64,000 nucleotides of DNA from an uncultured Collinsella sp. (GTDB lineage Bacteria; Actinomycetota; Coriobacteriia; Coriobacteriales; Coriobacteriaceae), in NCBI GenBank assembly GCA_900545445.1, contig UQZH01000001.1:1-64000 (forward strand), in the 5' to 3' direction. This document shows positions 31,595 to 40,203 of this stretch, piece after piece (positions within the stretch are counted from its first letter, which is position 1; every line of letters begins with the position of its first letter). A model generated the notes under the pieces. That model saw only the letters and a list, made by a program, of their open reading frames with translations, did no database searches and was not told where the DNA came from. The position numbers and the translations under genes were made by a program.

Positions 31595-31687
31595 GGCGTT
31601 CCTTTCGTAAGGGTTGCACTAGGATAGCGCGGCGAGGCACCGCCAGACGGTGTAACCTAAACGGAAACCAACCGGAAAGGAGGCGGC

Positions 31688-32350
31688 ATGGAGACGACCG
31701 CGCGCGGCGATGTACCAAAAACACTGCAAACCGTTGCGTATGTCAGTATTCCCGATAGCGCCGATCTTGAGTTTTTGCTCTGGGACCTGCAGGATGCCAT
31801 CGCCGCCTATGCCCGACTTTCCGGCACCGCACTCCCCCGCCCGATCGACCTGAAGGCGGATAATGCCGACGGCGTTGCCGATGGTATCGTGCTCGCTGTT
31901 GATGACACATTTGATGATGAGGCGATGATCGCTGTCGAGCAGATACTCGATCGCCTTGGGAATACAGAGACACGCATCTATGTCGTCGTCCAGGCCCTGT
32001 CCAAAAACAACAAGCAGGCGGACGAAGTCCTCGACCGCCTGTACCGGGCATGTATTCTACGTGACCTGCCATGGTGCAACGGCGTTGTCATCTGTGCCGG
32101 CAGCGGCATTGCGGCGCTTCGCCATTCCCCACGCATGGGCCTCTTGCGCCGACCATTTTCGGAAGCGATGGATAAGCTTGTCGGCGCTGTGCGCATGGGC
32201 TGCTCCATTGAGCATGCGCAGCTGCTTGGCGGTGGCAATGCCGGTAGCGTCGACGCCGACGGCATGGTGCGCGTCGAGCCCGCGCTGCCCGCGCCGATCT
32301 GGCGCGCCATCATCAAACATCTCGGCGCCCATGCTCAATCAAATATCTGA
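31688..32350 (+). CDS. Uncharacterised protein, flavodoxin/NADPH-reductase-like fold possible
   Basis: A 220-residue soluble protein that I do not recognise with certainty. It has no signal peptide or membrane helix. The central stretch (WCNGVVICAGSGIAALRHSPRMGLLRRPFSEAMDKLVGAVRMG, about residues 132-175) resembles the part of NAD(P)H-dependent FMN reductase-like proteins where the flavin region is followed by a helix, but the usual N-terminal phosphate-binding loop is not visible. It starts at ATG 31688 after AAAGGAGG. It is convergent with the DNA glycosylase gene, whose stop is one base away. Confidence 0.5.
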   Translation: METTARGDVPKTLQTVAYVSIPDSADLEFLLWDLQDAIAAYARLSGTALPRPIDLKADNADGVADGIVLAVDDTFDDEAMIAVEQILDRLGNTETRIYVVVQALSKNNKQADEVLDRLYRACILRDLPWCNGVVICAGSGIAALRHSPRMGLLRRPFSEAMDKLVGAVRMGCSIEHAQLLGGGNAGSVDADGMVRVEPALPAPIWRAIIKHLGAHAQSNI

Positions 32351-32351
32351 A

Positions 32352-32915
32352 TTAGAGAGCAGCCCAGTCAACTGCCTCGCGCCAGCGCTCGACAAGGCGC
32401 TCCAGACGCCAAGCCGCATTGGCAGGACTTGTCGAGGGCAGGACGATGGCGGGCAGCCCGGTGCGTTCTTGTAGATAGCGCTTGTAGAGCCGGCCAGCCG
32501 TACCACCGTTGCATATCACCTGCTCAATGGGAGCTGCGTCGGTAATGCACTCGATATGTGCCGGCACAACGTTGCGGATGCTCGCGTCGCTCGAGCCCTT
32601 AATGTCGCAGCTCTCGATCACATCCCACAGGGCCACGCCGCCGTTCAGCAGCATGGCCCGCTTGGCGGCAATGGAGGCATCGAGCGTCGCGGGCTCACCG
32701 CTTGCCAAAGGATCGCCCTCGTTGGGCGGCACAGGCACGCCGAGGCACGCGGCCATCACGCGCCAAAAGCGGTTCTGCGGATTGCCGTAGTAGAAGGCAT
32801 TGGCACGCGAGAGCACCGAGGGAAACGAGCCCAACACCAAAACGCGCGAGCGCTCGTCAAACACGGGTTCAAACCCATGCTCAATATGTTGATAGCCCTC
32901 GTCAGACGCTGCCAT
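32352..32915 (-). CDS. DNA-deoxyinosine glycosylase (HDG family, uracil-glycosylase superfamily)
   Basis: A 187-residue base-excision repair enzyme. The segment RVLVLGSFPSVLSR (about 24-37), followed by FYYGNPQNRFWRVMAACLG, is the signature of the HDG branch of the UDG superfamily, which removes hypoxanthine from deaminated adenine. ALWDVIESC and the late PSTSPANA motif complete the active site. It starts at ATG 32915. It lies three bases after the GH13 gene, so the two may be cotranscribed, although no functional link is apparent. Confidence 0.88.
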   Translation of the reverse strand: MAASDEGYQHIEHGFEPVFDERSRVLVLGSFPSVLSRANAFYYGNPQNRFWRVMAACLGVPVPPNEGDPLASGEPATLDASIAAKRAMLLNGGVALWDVIESCDIKGSSDASIRNVVPAHIECITDAAPIEQVICNGGTAGRLYKRYLQERTGLPAIVLPSTSPANAAWRLERLVERWREAVDWAAL

Positions 32916-32918
32916 GGC

Positions 32919-34295
32919 CTAGGCCCTCAGCAGATAACGCACCTCGTAGGGTGCAAGCTCAAGGGCACCCGACAGCTCGACCGTGGGCGCATCGTCGGCA
33001 AGCAGGTCGACGAAGGAGCCGCTGAGTTCGCCAGCTCCAAAGGTGTAGGGCTCGTTCACGGCATTGACCGCCACAAGCACCGTCGCGTCGTCGCAGGCGC
33101 GCTCGAACAGCAGCTGCTTGTTCTGGATCACCACGTTGCGATAGGCACCGTAGTTGAGAGCACGGGCCGCCGCGTCGTCGGCCGAGCGCAGGTGCGTGAG
33201 CTGCTTGATGAAGGCCGTCAGCTCGTTGGGCGCAGGCTCATCGAGCGCAGGTCGCAGCGCCCAGTCGCCATCGGGGCCGCCCTTTTCGCCAGCAATTCCC
33301 CACTCGCTACCGTAATAGACGCACGGAATGCCTGGCATGCCAAACAGCATGCCATAGGCGGGGCGTAGGCAAGACTTGTCGGTAAGGATGCTCGCCAGGC
33401 GCGGCACATCGTGGTTGTCGACAAACGACAGCAGGTGTTTGCCGCGGTAGATGCACCACGGATCGCCGCCAAACTGGCGATGCAACGAATGGGCAATCTC
33501 GAACATGTTGACCGAATTAAAGCTGGAGTAAAGGCCCTTGTAACACTCGTAGTTGGTGCAGGAGTCGAGCATCTCGTCGTTGACGATCTGGTTGTAGTCG
33601 CCGTGGAGCGTCTCACCAATCAGCACAAAGTCGGACTTGAGCTCACGGGTAAAAGTATGCAGGCGGCGCATAAAGTCGCGGTCGAGCATATAGGCGACGT
33701 CCAGTCGCAGACCGTCGACGCCAAAGACCTCGACCCAGTGACGCACAGACTCAAGCAGGTAATCGACCACAGCGGGATTTTGCAGGTTGAGCTTCACAAG
33801 CTCAAAATGGCCTTCCCAACCCTCGTACCAAAAGCCGTCACCATAGCAGGAGTCGCCATCAAAGCTAATGTGGAACCAGTCCTTGTAGGGCGAGTCCCAC
33901 TTGCGCTCCTGCACATCGCGGAAGGCCCAAAAGCCGCGACCGACGTGGTTGAAGACGGCATCGAGCACCACGCGGATGCCATGGGCGTGCAGCGTCTCGC
34001 ATACGGCGGCAAAATCGGCATCCCCACCCAGGCGGCGGTCGATATGGCGCAGGCTGCGCGTATCATAGCCGTGGCTATCAGACTCGAGCGGCGGGTTGAT
34101 CAGCACAGCGCCAATACCGAGCTCTTGCAGGTAGTCGGCCCATTGGGCGATTTTCATGATGGGCGCATCGGGGTTGGGCGCGGCGTTGGCAGCCTGGGCG
34201 AGCTCATCCTCGGCAACGGGCGCGACGTTTTCGCGCGGAGCCCCGCAAAAGCCCAGCGGATAGATCTGGTAGAACATCGTCTCATATGCCCACAT
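32919..34295 (-). CDS. Alpha-amylase family glycoside hydrolase (GH13)
   Basis: A 458-residue (beta/alpha)8-barrel enzyme. The GH13 motifs appear in order: DAVFNHVGRG (region I), GLRLDVAYML (region II, with the catalytic Asp nucleophile), LIGETLHGDY (region III, catalytic Glu) and FVDNHDVPR (region IV). A short C-terminal beta domain follows from about 385. No signal peptide is present (MWAYETMFYQIYPLGF), so it acts on imported alpha-glucans or maltodextrins in the cytosol. It could be a cyclomaltodextrinase, neopullulanase or alpha-glucosidase. Confidence 0.9.
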   Translation of the reverse strand: MWAYETMFYQIYPLGFCGAPRENVAPVAEDELAQAANAAPNPDAPIMKIAQWADYLQELGIGAVLINPPLESDSHGYDTRSLRHIDRRLGGDADFAAVCETLHAHGIRVVLDAVFNHVGRGFWAFRDVQERKWDSPYKDWFHISFDGDSCYGDGFWYEGWEGHFELVKLNLQNPAVVDYLLESVRHWVEVFGVDGLRLDVAYMLDRDFMRRLHTFTRELKSDFVLIGETLHGDYNQIVNDEMLDSCTNYECYKGLYSSFNSVNMFEIAHSLHRQFGGDPWCIYRGKHLLSFVDNHDVPRLASILTDKSCLRPAYGMLFGMPGIPCVYYGSEWGIAGEKGGPDGDWALRPALDEPAPNELTAFIKQLTHLRSADDAAARALNYGAYRNVVIQNKQLLFERACDDATVLVAVNAVNEPYTFGAGELSGSFVDLLADDAPTVELSGALELAPYEVRYLLRA

Positions 34296-34365
34296 AGCAG
34301 CCTCCCGGTAAGCTCAACACAACGACATCCATTGTATGCCCGGCTTGTATCCTCTTCCCCAAAAT

Positions 34366-34433
34366 AAGTTGCGGTGGAATAGTTCCTGCTTGGGGCTTCA
34401 GAGGCCTTAAACAGGAACTATTTCACCGCAACT
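34366..34433 (-). terminator. Long inverted repeat after the MFS gene, probable terminator
   Basis: 22-base arms (AGTTGCGGTG... and its complement, one mismatch) with a 24-base loop that itself contains GGCC-type self-complementarity. On the minus strand it follows the MFS stop by about 17 bases and is trailed by TTATTTTGG. The stem is longer than most terminators, so a repeat element is also possible. Confidence 0.6.
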
Positions 34434-34449
34434 GATGAGGAGGATGTGG

Positions 34450-35646
34450 CTAGGCGACGGGCTTTGCGCGGCGTATGGCCGGGAATAGCACCGTGATAGC
34501 GAGGATGACGCCCACGACGGCGATTGCGCCACCTGCGCAGCCGATCCAGGCGATACCGGGACCCGAAACCACGGCTCCGCCAATCGCGGTACCCGTGCCG
34601 ATACCGAGGTTGAACAGGCCCGAGAAGATCGACATGGCGACAGCCGACGAATCCGCCGGCGTGTACTTGATGAGCTCGGCCTGGAACGCCACATTGAAGG
34701 CCGTGGCGCAGCAGCCCCATAGCGCGCAGACGGCAAGCACCAACACGAGCGCCGAGGCTGCAGGGGCCATAAGCAGCAGAGCCACCGGCACGCCAGAGAG
34801 CGTGATAGCCAAGAACGGAAAGCGATGCCCATCGAACAGGCGGCCAAACAGCCAGCTTCCGAGCAAACCAGAGCAGCCAAACGCCGTCAGCGTCATGGTA
34901 ATGGCGCCCGCATCGACGTGCGCGACCTGCGCCAGGAAGGGCTCGATATAGCTGTAGCTTGCGTAATAGCCGGTCGCCATGAAGACCGTGACTGCGTAGA
35001 GCGCGATGAGGAGCGGGTTCTTGAGCAGCTCGGGCAGCTGTTTGACGGTAAAGCGCTCACCCGCCGGCATGGCCGGGAACACCGCTGCCTGGTAGACGGC
35101 CGCGATGGCTGAGAGGCCCCCGACCACGGCAAACGTCATGCGCCAGCCCACGGCCAAGCCAATGGCGCGACCGAGAGGCAGGCCAAAGATCTGCGCGATG
35201 GACGAGCCCGTAGCGATCATGCTGATGGCGAGCGCGCCGTGGCGAGTGTCGACCAGGCGCGAGGCCATAATCGAGGCGACTGACCAGAACACGGCATGTG
35301 CGCAAGCGACCACCAGGCGCGCGCAGACCAGGATGGGATAAGTCGGCGCCACAGCGGACAGGAACTGACCGAGCGAGAACACGGCCAGCACGCCCAGCAG
35401 CATCCGCTTAAACTCGAAACGCGAGGCAAACACCATGAGTGGTAACGACAACAGCATGACGCCCCAGGCGTAGACCGAGATCATGATGCCCGCCTGGGCC
35501 TCGGTGAGCGAGAACGACGCGGCGATATCAGTCAAAAGGCCGATGGGCATAAACTCCGACGTGTTGAACACGAACGCACAGCAGGTGAGCCCGACGAGCG
35601 GGAGCCACTGCCTGAGCGTGATGCCGTCTTGCCTTGCCTGACTCAT
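34450..35646 (-). CDS. MFS transporter, DHA1-type sugar/drug efflux family
   Basis: A 398-residue protein with about 12 membrane helices. The N-terminal FVFNTSEFMPIGLLTDIAASFSLTEAQAGIMISVYAWGVML is typical of the SotB/YdeA/NepI-like DHA1 exporters, including the EFxPxGLL part. It would expel sugars, nucleosides or drugs with proton exchange; the substrate is unknown. I take ATG 35646 (MSQARQDGI), nine bases after GGAG. A TTG five codons upstream is less likely. It stands alone between feoAB and the GH13 gene. Confidence 0.88.
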   Translation of the reverse strand: MSQARQDGITLRQWLPLVGLTCCAFVFNTSEFMPIGLLTDIAASFSLTEAQAGIMISVYAWGVMLLSLPLMVFASRFEFKRMLLGVLAVFSLGQFLSAVAPTYPILVCARLVVACAHAVFWSVASIMASRLVDTRHGALAISMIATGSSIAQIFGLPLGRAIGLAVGWRMTFAVVGGLSAIAAVYQAAVFPAMPAGERFTVKQLPELLKNPLLIALYAVTVFMATGYYASYSYIEPFLAQVAHVDAGAITMTLTAFGCSGLLGSWLFGRLFDGHRFPFLAITLSGVPVALLLMAPAASALVLVLAVCALWGCCATAFNVAFQAELIKYTPADSSAVAMSIFSGLFNLGIGTGTAIGGAVVSGPGIAWIGCAGGAIAVVGVILAITVLFPAIRRAKPVA

Positions 35647-35691
35647 ATATAACGTCTCCAATCATTTTGAGCGGAGGCGATTATATAGCAA

Positions 35692-35726
35692 CGGCCCCGC
35701 ATCTGTCAGCAACAGATGCGGGGCCG
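35692..35726. terminator. GC-rich hairpin between feoAB and the MFS gene
   Basis: A perfect 15-bp stem (CGGCCCCGCATCTGT/ACAGATGCGGGGCCG) with a five-base loop, 41 bases past the feoAB stop. The minus-strand tail is TTGCTATATAA, so the T-run is poor. Confidence 0.6.
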
Positions 35727-35767
35727 AAAACAATTCGATACACAGAGGTTGCGCCGTCAATAAATAA

Positions 35768-38128
35768 CTAAGCCAGCCCCAGCAATATGCCCGCCGAATG
35801 CACGACAAACGCCACGATCCAGGCGACTGCCACCTGAAACGCGAACACGGCAACGGCGTAGCGCGCGCCCAGCTCGCTCTTGACGGCGCCGATGGCAGCC
35901 ACGCAGGGCGGATACAGCAGCGTGAAGACCAAAAACACGTAGGCGGTGAACGGCGAAAACATGGTCGACAACACCGCAGGCGAAGTCGCGCCCAAAAGCA
36001 CCGTGAGGGTCGAGATGACACTCTCCTTGGCGATAAGTCCGGTGACGAGCGCCGTGGATGCACGCCAGTCGCCAAAGCCGAGCGGCGCCAGCGCCGGCGC
36101 GATAATGCTACCCAAACCGGCAAGTAGACTCTGCGACTGATCGGCGACCACATTAAAGCGAATGTCGAACGTCTGAAGGAACCAGATGACCACGGTAGCA
36201 GCAAAGATAATGGTAAAGGCTTTGGTAATAAAGTCTTTGGCCTTATCCCATGCCAGCATCACCGTCGTCTTGACGCTCGGCAGACGGTAATTGGGAAGCT
36301 CCATGATAAACGGCACTGGGTCGCCCTTAAATGCCGTGCGGTTGAGCACCAAAGCCGCGATACAGCCAACCGCAATGCCGATCAGATAGAGCGAGACCAT
36401 GGCGGGAACCGTTGCCTGTGGGAAAAACGCCCCGCACAGCAGACCGTAGACCGGCAACTTGGCCGAGCAGCTCATGAACGGCGTGAGCATGACCGTCATC
36501 TTGCGGTCGTGCTCGGATGGAAGCGTACGGGTCGACATGATAGCCGGCACGGTGCAGCCAAAACCGACGAGCATGGGCACGAAGCTGCGGCCCGACAGAC
36601 CAAAGCGACGCAATACCTTATCCATGACAAAGGCCACGCGCGCCATGTAGCCGGAGTCTTCCAGAATGGAGAGGAACAAAAAGAGCACGACGATAATCGG
36701 CAGGAAGGTCAGCACGCTGCCCACGCCCGTAAGCACGCCGTCGACAGCCAGCGAGCGCACTACGTCGTTGGTGCCGAACGCCTTGAGGCCCGCATCGGCC
36801 GAGGCGATGATGGCAGCGATGCCGTCCTCCATAAGTCCCTGCAACGCTGCGCCGATCACGCCAAACGTCAGCCAAAAGACGAGACCCATGATCACCAGAA
36901 ACGCCGGGATGGCCGTGTAGCGACCCGTCAGGATGCGGTCGATCTTGACGGAGCGTACGTGCTCGCGGCTCTCGTGCGGCTTGACGACGCAACGCCCGCA
37001 CACGTCGCCGATAAAGCCGAAGCGCATGTCAGCCAGCGCAGATAGACGGTCGGTGCCGGCCTCGCCCTCCATTTGGCTAATGATGTGCTCGATGGCGTCG
37101 AGCTCGTTGCGGTCCAGGTGAAGCGCCTCGGTCACCAGCTCGTCGCCCTCAACCAGCTTGGTCGCCGCAAAACGCACGGGAATGTGCGCCGTCGCGGCAT
37201 GGTCCTCGATAAGGTTGGCGATGCCGTGAATGCAGCGATGCAGCGCGCCGCCGTCCGGACCATCGGGCGCGCAGAAGTCCAGACGACCGGGACGCTCGCG
37301 GAACCGCGCCACGTGCAAGGCATGATCCACCAACTCGCCAATACCCTCGTTGCGGGCAGCACTAATGGGAACAACAGGCACGCCCAGCAGGCTCTCGAGC
37401 AGGTTGACGTCCACGGCGCCGCCGTTGGCCGTCACCTCGTCCATCATGTTGAGCGCGATGACCATGGGTCGATCGAGCTCCATAAGCTGCAGCGTCAGGT
37501 AAAGGTTACGCTCGATGTTGGTGGCGTCGATGATATCGATGATGGCGTCGGGGTGCTCATCCAGGATAAACTGGCGGCTTACGATCTCCTCGCCCGTGTA
37601 CGGCGACAGAGAATAAATGCCGGGCAGGTCGGTAACGCTTGCCTCGGGGTGGTTGCGGATGGTGCCATCTTTGCGGTCGACCGTCACGCCAGGAAAGTTA
37701 CCGACATGCTGGTTGGAGCCCGTCAGCTGGTTGAACAGCGTGGTCTTGCCGCAGTTTTGGTTGCCGGCGAGGGCAAAATGCAGCGGTGCGCCCTCGGGCA
37801 CGGCCGTCTTTGCCGCGCGGGGCGAATACGTCCCCTCGCCCAGGGCCGGATGCTCCGTCGTGCCGATTGCGGCGTTAGCGCGCGGACCCGTATCGGTGTC
37901 GTGAATGCCCACGAGCTCGATGCGAGCGGCATCGTCCTTGCGCAGCGTCAACTCGTAGCCACGCAGGCGAATCTCGAGCGGGTCGCCCATAGGGGCATAC
38001 TTCATCATGGTGACTTCGGTGCCCGGCGTTAGGCCCATGTCCAAAATATGCTGTCGGAGTGCCTGATCGTCCGATGCCACCGATGCGACAACGGCATCCT
38101 TTCCAATCTCGAGTGTATCGAGTCTCAC
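35768..38128 (-). CDS. feoB: Ferrous iron transporter, fused FeoA-FeoB
   Basis: A 786-residue protein with a FeoA-like SH3 domain (about 1-75), a linker, a G-protein domain and a polytopic permease. The P-loop is GNQNCGKTT (122-130), where most FeoB proteins have GNPNSGKTT. Switch residues VGNFPGVTVD, the DLPGIYSLSPYT motif and ALNMMDEV follow. The membrane part begins near residue 390, with the conserved FVPMLVGFGCTVPAIMSTRTL helix. It imports Fe2+. Upstream are two tandem palindromes that look like a metal-regulator operator. The start is ATG 38128. Confidence 0.94.
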   Translation of the reverse strand: MRLDTLEIGKDAVVASVASDDQALRQHILDMGLTPGTEVTMMKYAPMGDPLEIRLRGYELTLRKDDAARIELVGIHDTDTGPRANAAIGTTEHPALGEGTYSPRAAKTAVPEGAPLHFALAGNQNCGKTTLFNQLTGSNQHVGNFPGVTVDRKDGTIRNHPEASVTDLPGIYSLSPYTGEEIVSRQFILDEHPDAIIDIIDATNIERNLYLTLQLMELDRPMVIALNMMDEVTANGGAVDVNLLESLLGVPVVPISAARNEGIGELVDHALHVARFRERPGRLDFCAPDGPDGGALHRCIHGIANLIEDHAATAHIPVRFAATKLVEGDELVTEALHLDRNELDAIEHIISQMEGEAGTDRLSALADMRFGFIGDVCGRCVVKPHESREHVRSVKIDRILTGRYTAIPAFLVIMGLVFWLTFGVIGAALQGLMEDGIAAIIASADAGLKAFGTNDVVRSLAVDGVLTGVGSVLTFLPIIVVLFLFLSILEDSGYMARVAFVMDKVLRRFGLSGRSFVPMLVGFGCTVPAIMSTRTLPSEHDRKMTVMLTPFMSCSAKLPVYGLLCGAFFPQATVPAMVSLYLIGIAVGCIAALVLNRTAFKGDPVPFIMELPNYRLPSVKTTVMLAWDKAKDFITKAFTIIFAATVVIWFLQTFDIRFNVVADQSQSLLAGLGSIIAPALAPLGFGDWRASTALVTGLIAKESVISTLTVLLGATSPAVLSTMFSPFTAYVFLVFTLLYPPCVAAIGAVKSELGARYAVAVFAFQVAVAWIVAFVVHSAGILLGLA

Positions 38129-38169
38129 GTCCGCGTTCCTCCCCCGGCGCCCACAGGGCGTTGCATTTT

Positions 38170-38202
38170 GTTTAACATGGCTAACCGTTTGCCATGGCTA
38201 AC
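38170..38202 (-). promoter_or_regulatory. Tandem palindromic operator upstream of feoAB
   Basis: GTTTAACATGGCTAAC (38170-38185) and GTTTGCCATGGCTAAC (38187-38202) are two near-palindromic 16-mers placed 17 bases apart. They lie 42-74 bases before the feoAB start. Their form (GTTxxCCATGGxxAAC-like) resembles DtxR/MntR/IdeR-type boxes, which suits iron-dependent control. The regulator is not in the window. Confidence 0.6.
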
Positions 38203-38312
38203 CATTTAACCACGCATGATAGCGCGAACACACACCGATGTTCAATCGACAGATTGCCGCTCTGGCGGGCTTGCAGCGTCAAGTGGTTACGGCGTTTGGT
38301 AAAACCGCGTAA

Positions 38313-39215
38313 CTAGAAACCGTGACGCTCCAGGAAGCGGAAGGCTAGGCGAATCCAAGGACGGACCACCACCTGCTTGTCCTCGTTGTCGACCGCGGTG
38401 TTGGCGTTGCCGAGCGAAAGGCCGTGACCACCCTGGTCAAAGACGTGCATCTCGCATGCAACGCCCTCCTCGGCCATGCGCTGCGCAAACGGGTAGACCT
38501 GCGCGATCGGCGCCGTCTTGTCGTCGGACACGCCCCACACAAAGGTCGGTGGCATCTGACGCGAAACATGCGTGGTGGGGCAGATATCGGCCAGGTGCTC
38601 GTCAGTTGCCTCGCCACCCGTCACCATCGACAGATAGTCGTTGAGCAGATCGCGCCCCGTCTTGCCGCCCGTCTTTGGCACGCGCAGGTCGATGCGCGGG
38701 TCGCGCGTCTGTATGTCGCGCACATAGGCAAGGTCGAGCAGCGGATAGCCCAGCACCACGGCATCGGGACGAATATCGTCCGGACGCGCCCCTGCCAGGC
38801 CCGCGAAGGGACCAGTCTTCCATTGCGTTGCCAGCGAAGCGCTGATCATGCCGCCTGCCGAGAAGCCCACGACGCACACGCGCTTGGGATCGACATGCCA
38901 CTCGTCGGCATTCGCGCGAACCGTGGCGACCATCTTGGCAAGATCTGCCTGGGGGTGCGGAAAGCTCACGTCACCCGTGCCACTCGTCACATAGTTGAGC
39001 ACAAAGGCCTGGTAACCGTGATCCAAAAACGCAAACGCCACCGGGTCCTGCTCGTGCGGAGCGATATGCGTAAACCCGCCTCCGCCGCAGATGATCACCG
39101 CGGGGCGGCGGCCATTGGGCTTGTCGGGCAGCGGCTCGGCACCCAAATACGTAAACGTCGCTGGATATTCCTCGGTCGGCTCCTCGCCCCACAGCGCATG
39201 GTTCTCGACAATCAT
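38313..39215 (-). CDS. Alpha/beta hydrolase, acetyl-esterase/BD-FAE-like
   Basis: A 300-residue hydrolase. AVIICGGGGFTHIAPHEQ is the oxyanion-hole HGG-like region (here GGGG). The nucleophile is in VGFSAGGM (about residue 149), the acid is probably Asp in WGVSDDKTAP, and the His is in QGGHGLSLG. Such proteins often remove acetyl or feruloyl groups from plant glycans, but the substrate is open. No signal peptide. The start is ATG 39215, five bases after GGGAG; the upstream open frame is not convincing. It is divergent from the EIIA gene. Confidence 0.82.
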   Translation of the reverse strand: MIVENHALWGEEPTEEYPATFTYLGAEPLPDKPNGRRPAVIICGGGGFTHIAPHEQDPVAFAFLDHGYQAFVLNYVTSGTGDVSFPHPQADLAKMVATVRANADEWHVDPKRVCVVGFSAGGMISASLATQWKTGPFAGLAGARPDDIRPDAVVLGYPLLDLAYVRDIQTRDPRIDLRVPKTGGKTGRDLLNDYLSMVTGGEATDEHLADICPTTHVSRQMPPTFVWGVSDDKTAPIAQVYPFAQRMAEEGVACEMHVFDQGGHGLSLGNANTAVDNEDKQVVVRPWIRLAFRFLERHGF

Positions 39216-39364
39216 ATGTGCTCCCTTCGCGCAAATTACGCGCCCTTGTTTTTCGCGTCTAAGCGTACCCCACTTGAACCCGTGGCGCAGAAACACTCCA
39301 GCAATTAGTTTCCCTTCAACTGATATATCACATAATCCCAGCTCAGGGGTATCGCTGAGCAGCG

Positions 39365-39414
39365 TAGAATAGGGGACGTTGACCAGGCCGCGAAACACAT
39401 GTGAAACGTTTCCG
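39365..39414 (+). promoter_or_regulatory. Putative promoter/operator region of the EIIA gene
   Basis: A TAGAAT -10-like hexamer (39365-39370) is followed by a GAAACGTTTC palindrome (39403-39412) within a TGTGAAACGTTTCC context. That form, with a central CG, is typical of LacI/CcpA-family operators. A GCTCAG/CTGAGC inverted repeat lies just upstream (about 39341-39360). No good -35 is seen. Confidence 0.4.
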
Positions 39415-39459
39415 GCAAACCAAACGCGCGATATGCGCCTATTTAAGTTGGAGGCAACT

Positions 39460-40023
39460 ATGGGTCTGCTCGATTCGCTTAAGTCCACCTTCACCTCGAC
39501 GGGCGAGGCGTCCGTTCCGCCCGCAGCAAGCTTCGCCACCCGCGAAGGCGTCATCTATGCCCCCGTCAACGGCGTGCTCGTCAACCTGAACGAGGTCCCC
39601 GACGAGACGATCGCCTCGGGCATGCTTGGCCAGGGCTATGGCATCGAGCCCATTACCGGCACCATCTATGCGCCCGCCAACGGCCGCATCGGCGCTACCA
39701 CCGTCACCAACCACTCCATTGGCATGATCACCGAGGACGGTCTTCGCGTGTTCATCCATGTCGGCCTGGGCACCGTGGAAATGAACGGCAAGGGTTTTGC
39801 CCGCTTTGTCGAGATGGGAGATGTGGTCAAGGCAGGCCAGCCGCTCATCAGCTTCGACCGCGAGGCCATCAAGGCCGCCGGCCACGAGGACATCGTGACC
39901 GTCATCGTCTCTGAGCTCGATCGTCTTAAGAGCATCGACCATGTCGGCGAGTCCGGAACGCTTATCGGCGGCAACCCGCTCGTCAAGCTCGGCGACCCGC
40001 TGCTGGTGGCCAAGACCAAGTAG
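39460..40023 (+). CDS. crr: PTS EIIA component, glucose type
   Basis: A 187-residue phosphocarrier. The EIIA-Glc fold is indicated by the helper His in TVTNHSIGM (His85) and the phosphorylated His in RVFIHVGLGTVEMNGKGF (His100). It passes phosphate from HPr to an EIIB domain and may also regulate carbon uptake. The start is ATG 39460 after GGAGG; an upstream in-frame ATG lacks a ribosome-binding site. No EIIB or EIIC is adjacent; an orphan EIIC is encoded at 2.1 kb. A terminator follows. Confidence 0.92.
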   Translation: MGLLDSLKSTFTSTGEASVPPAASFATREGVIYAPVNGVLVNLNEVPDETIASGMLGQGYGIEPITGTIYAPANGRIGATTVTNHSIGMITEDGLRVFIHVGLGTVEMNGKGFARFVEMGDVVKAGQPLISFDREAIKAAGHEDIVTVIVSELDRLKSIDHVGESGTLIGGNPLVKLGDPLLVAKTK

Positions 40024-40060
40024 CCAGACCCCGCGCCACACAGCCAAAAGGCAACACGCC

Positions 40061-40094
40061 AAGCGCCCGCGACCATTTGGCCGCGGGCGCTTTT
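40061..40094 (+). terminator. Intrinsic terminator after the EIIA gene
   Basis: AAGCGCCCGCG pairs with CGCGGGCGCTT around a ten-base loop, followed by TTTT. Confidence 0.85.
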
Positions 40095-40203
40095 CGTTTG
40101 AAAACCATCCCGCCAATGCCTTATCTGTATAGCCCAAATGAGCCGAGCTGCTAGAATATCGAACTGTATGGATAACTATCATTCAACCGTTATGGGAGGA
40201 TAC

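Noticed and set aside
40096..40203. T-box or other riboswitch before asnS
   Set aside because: The gap is only about 110 bases after the terminator and lacks a T-box sequence; only a weak promoter is visible.
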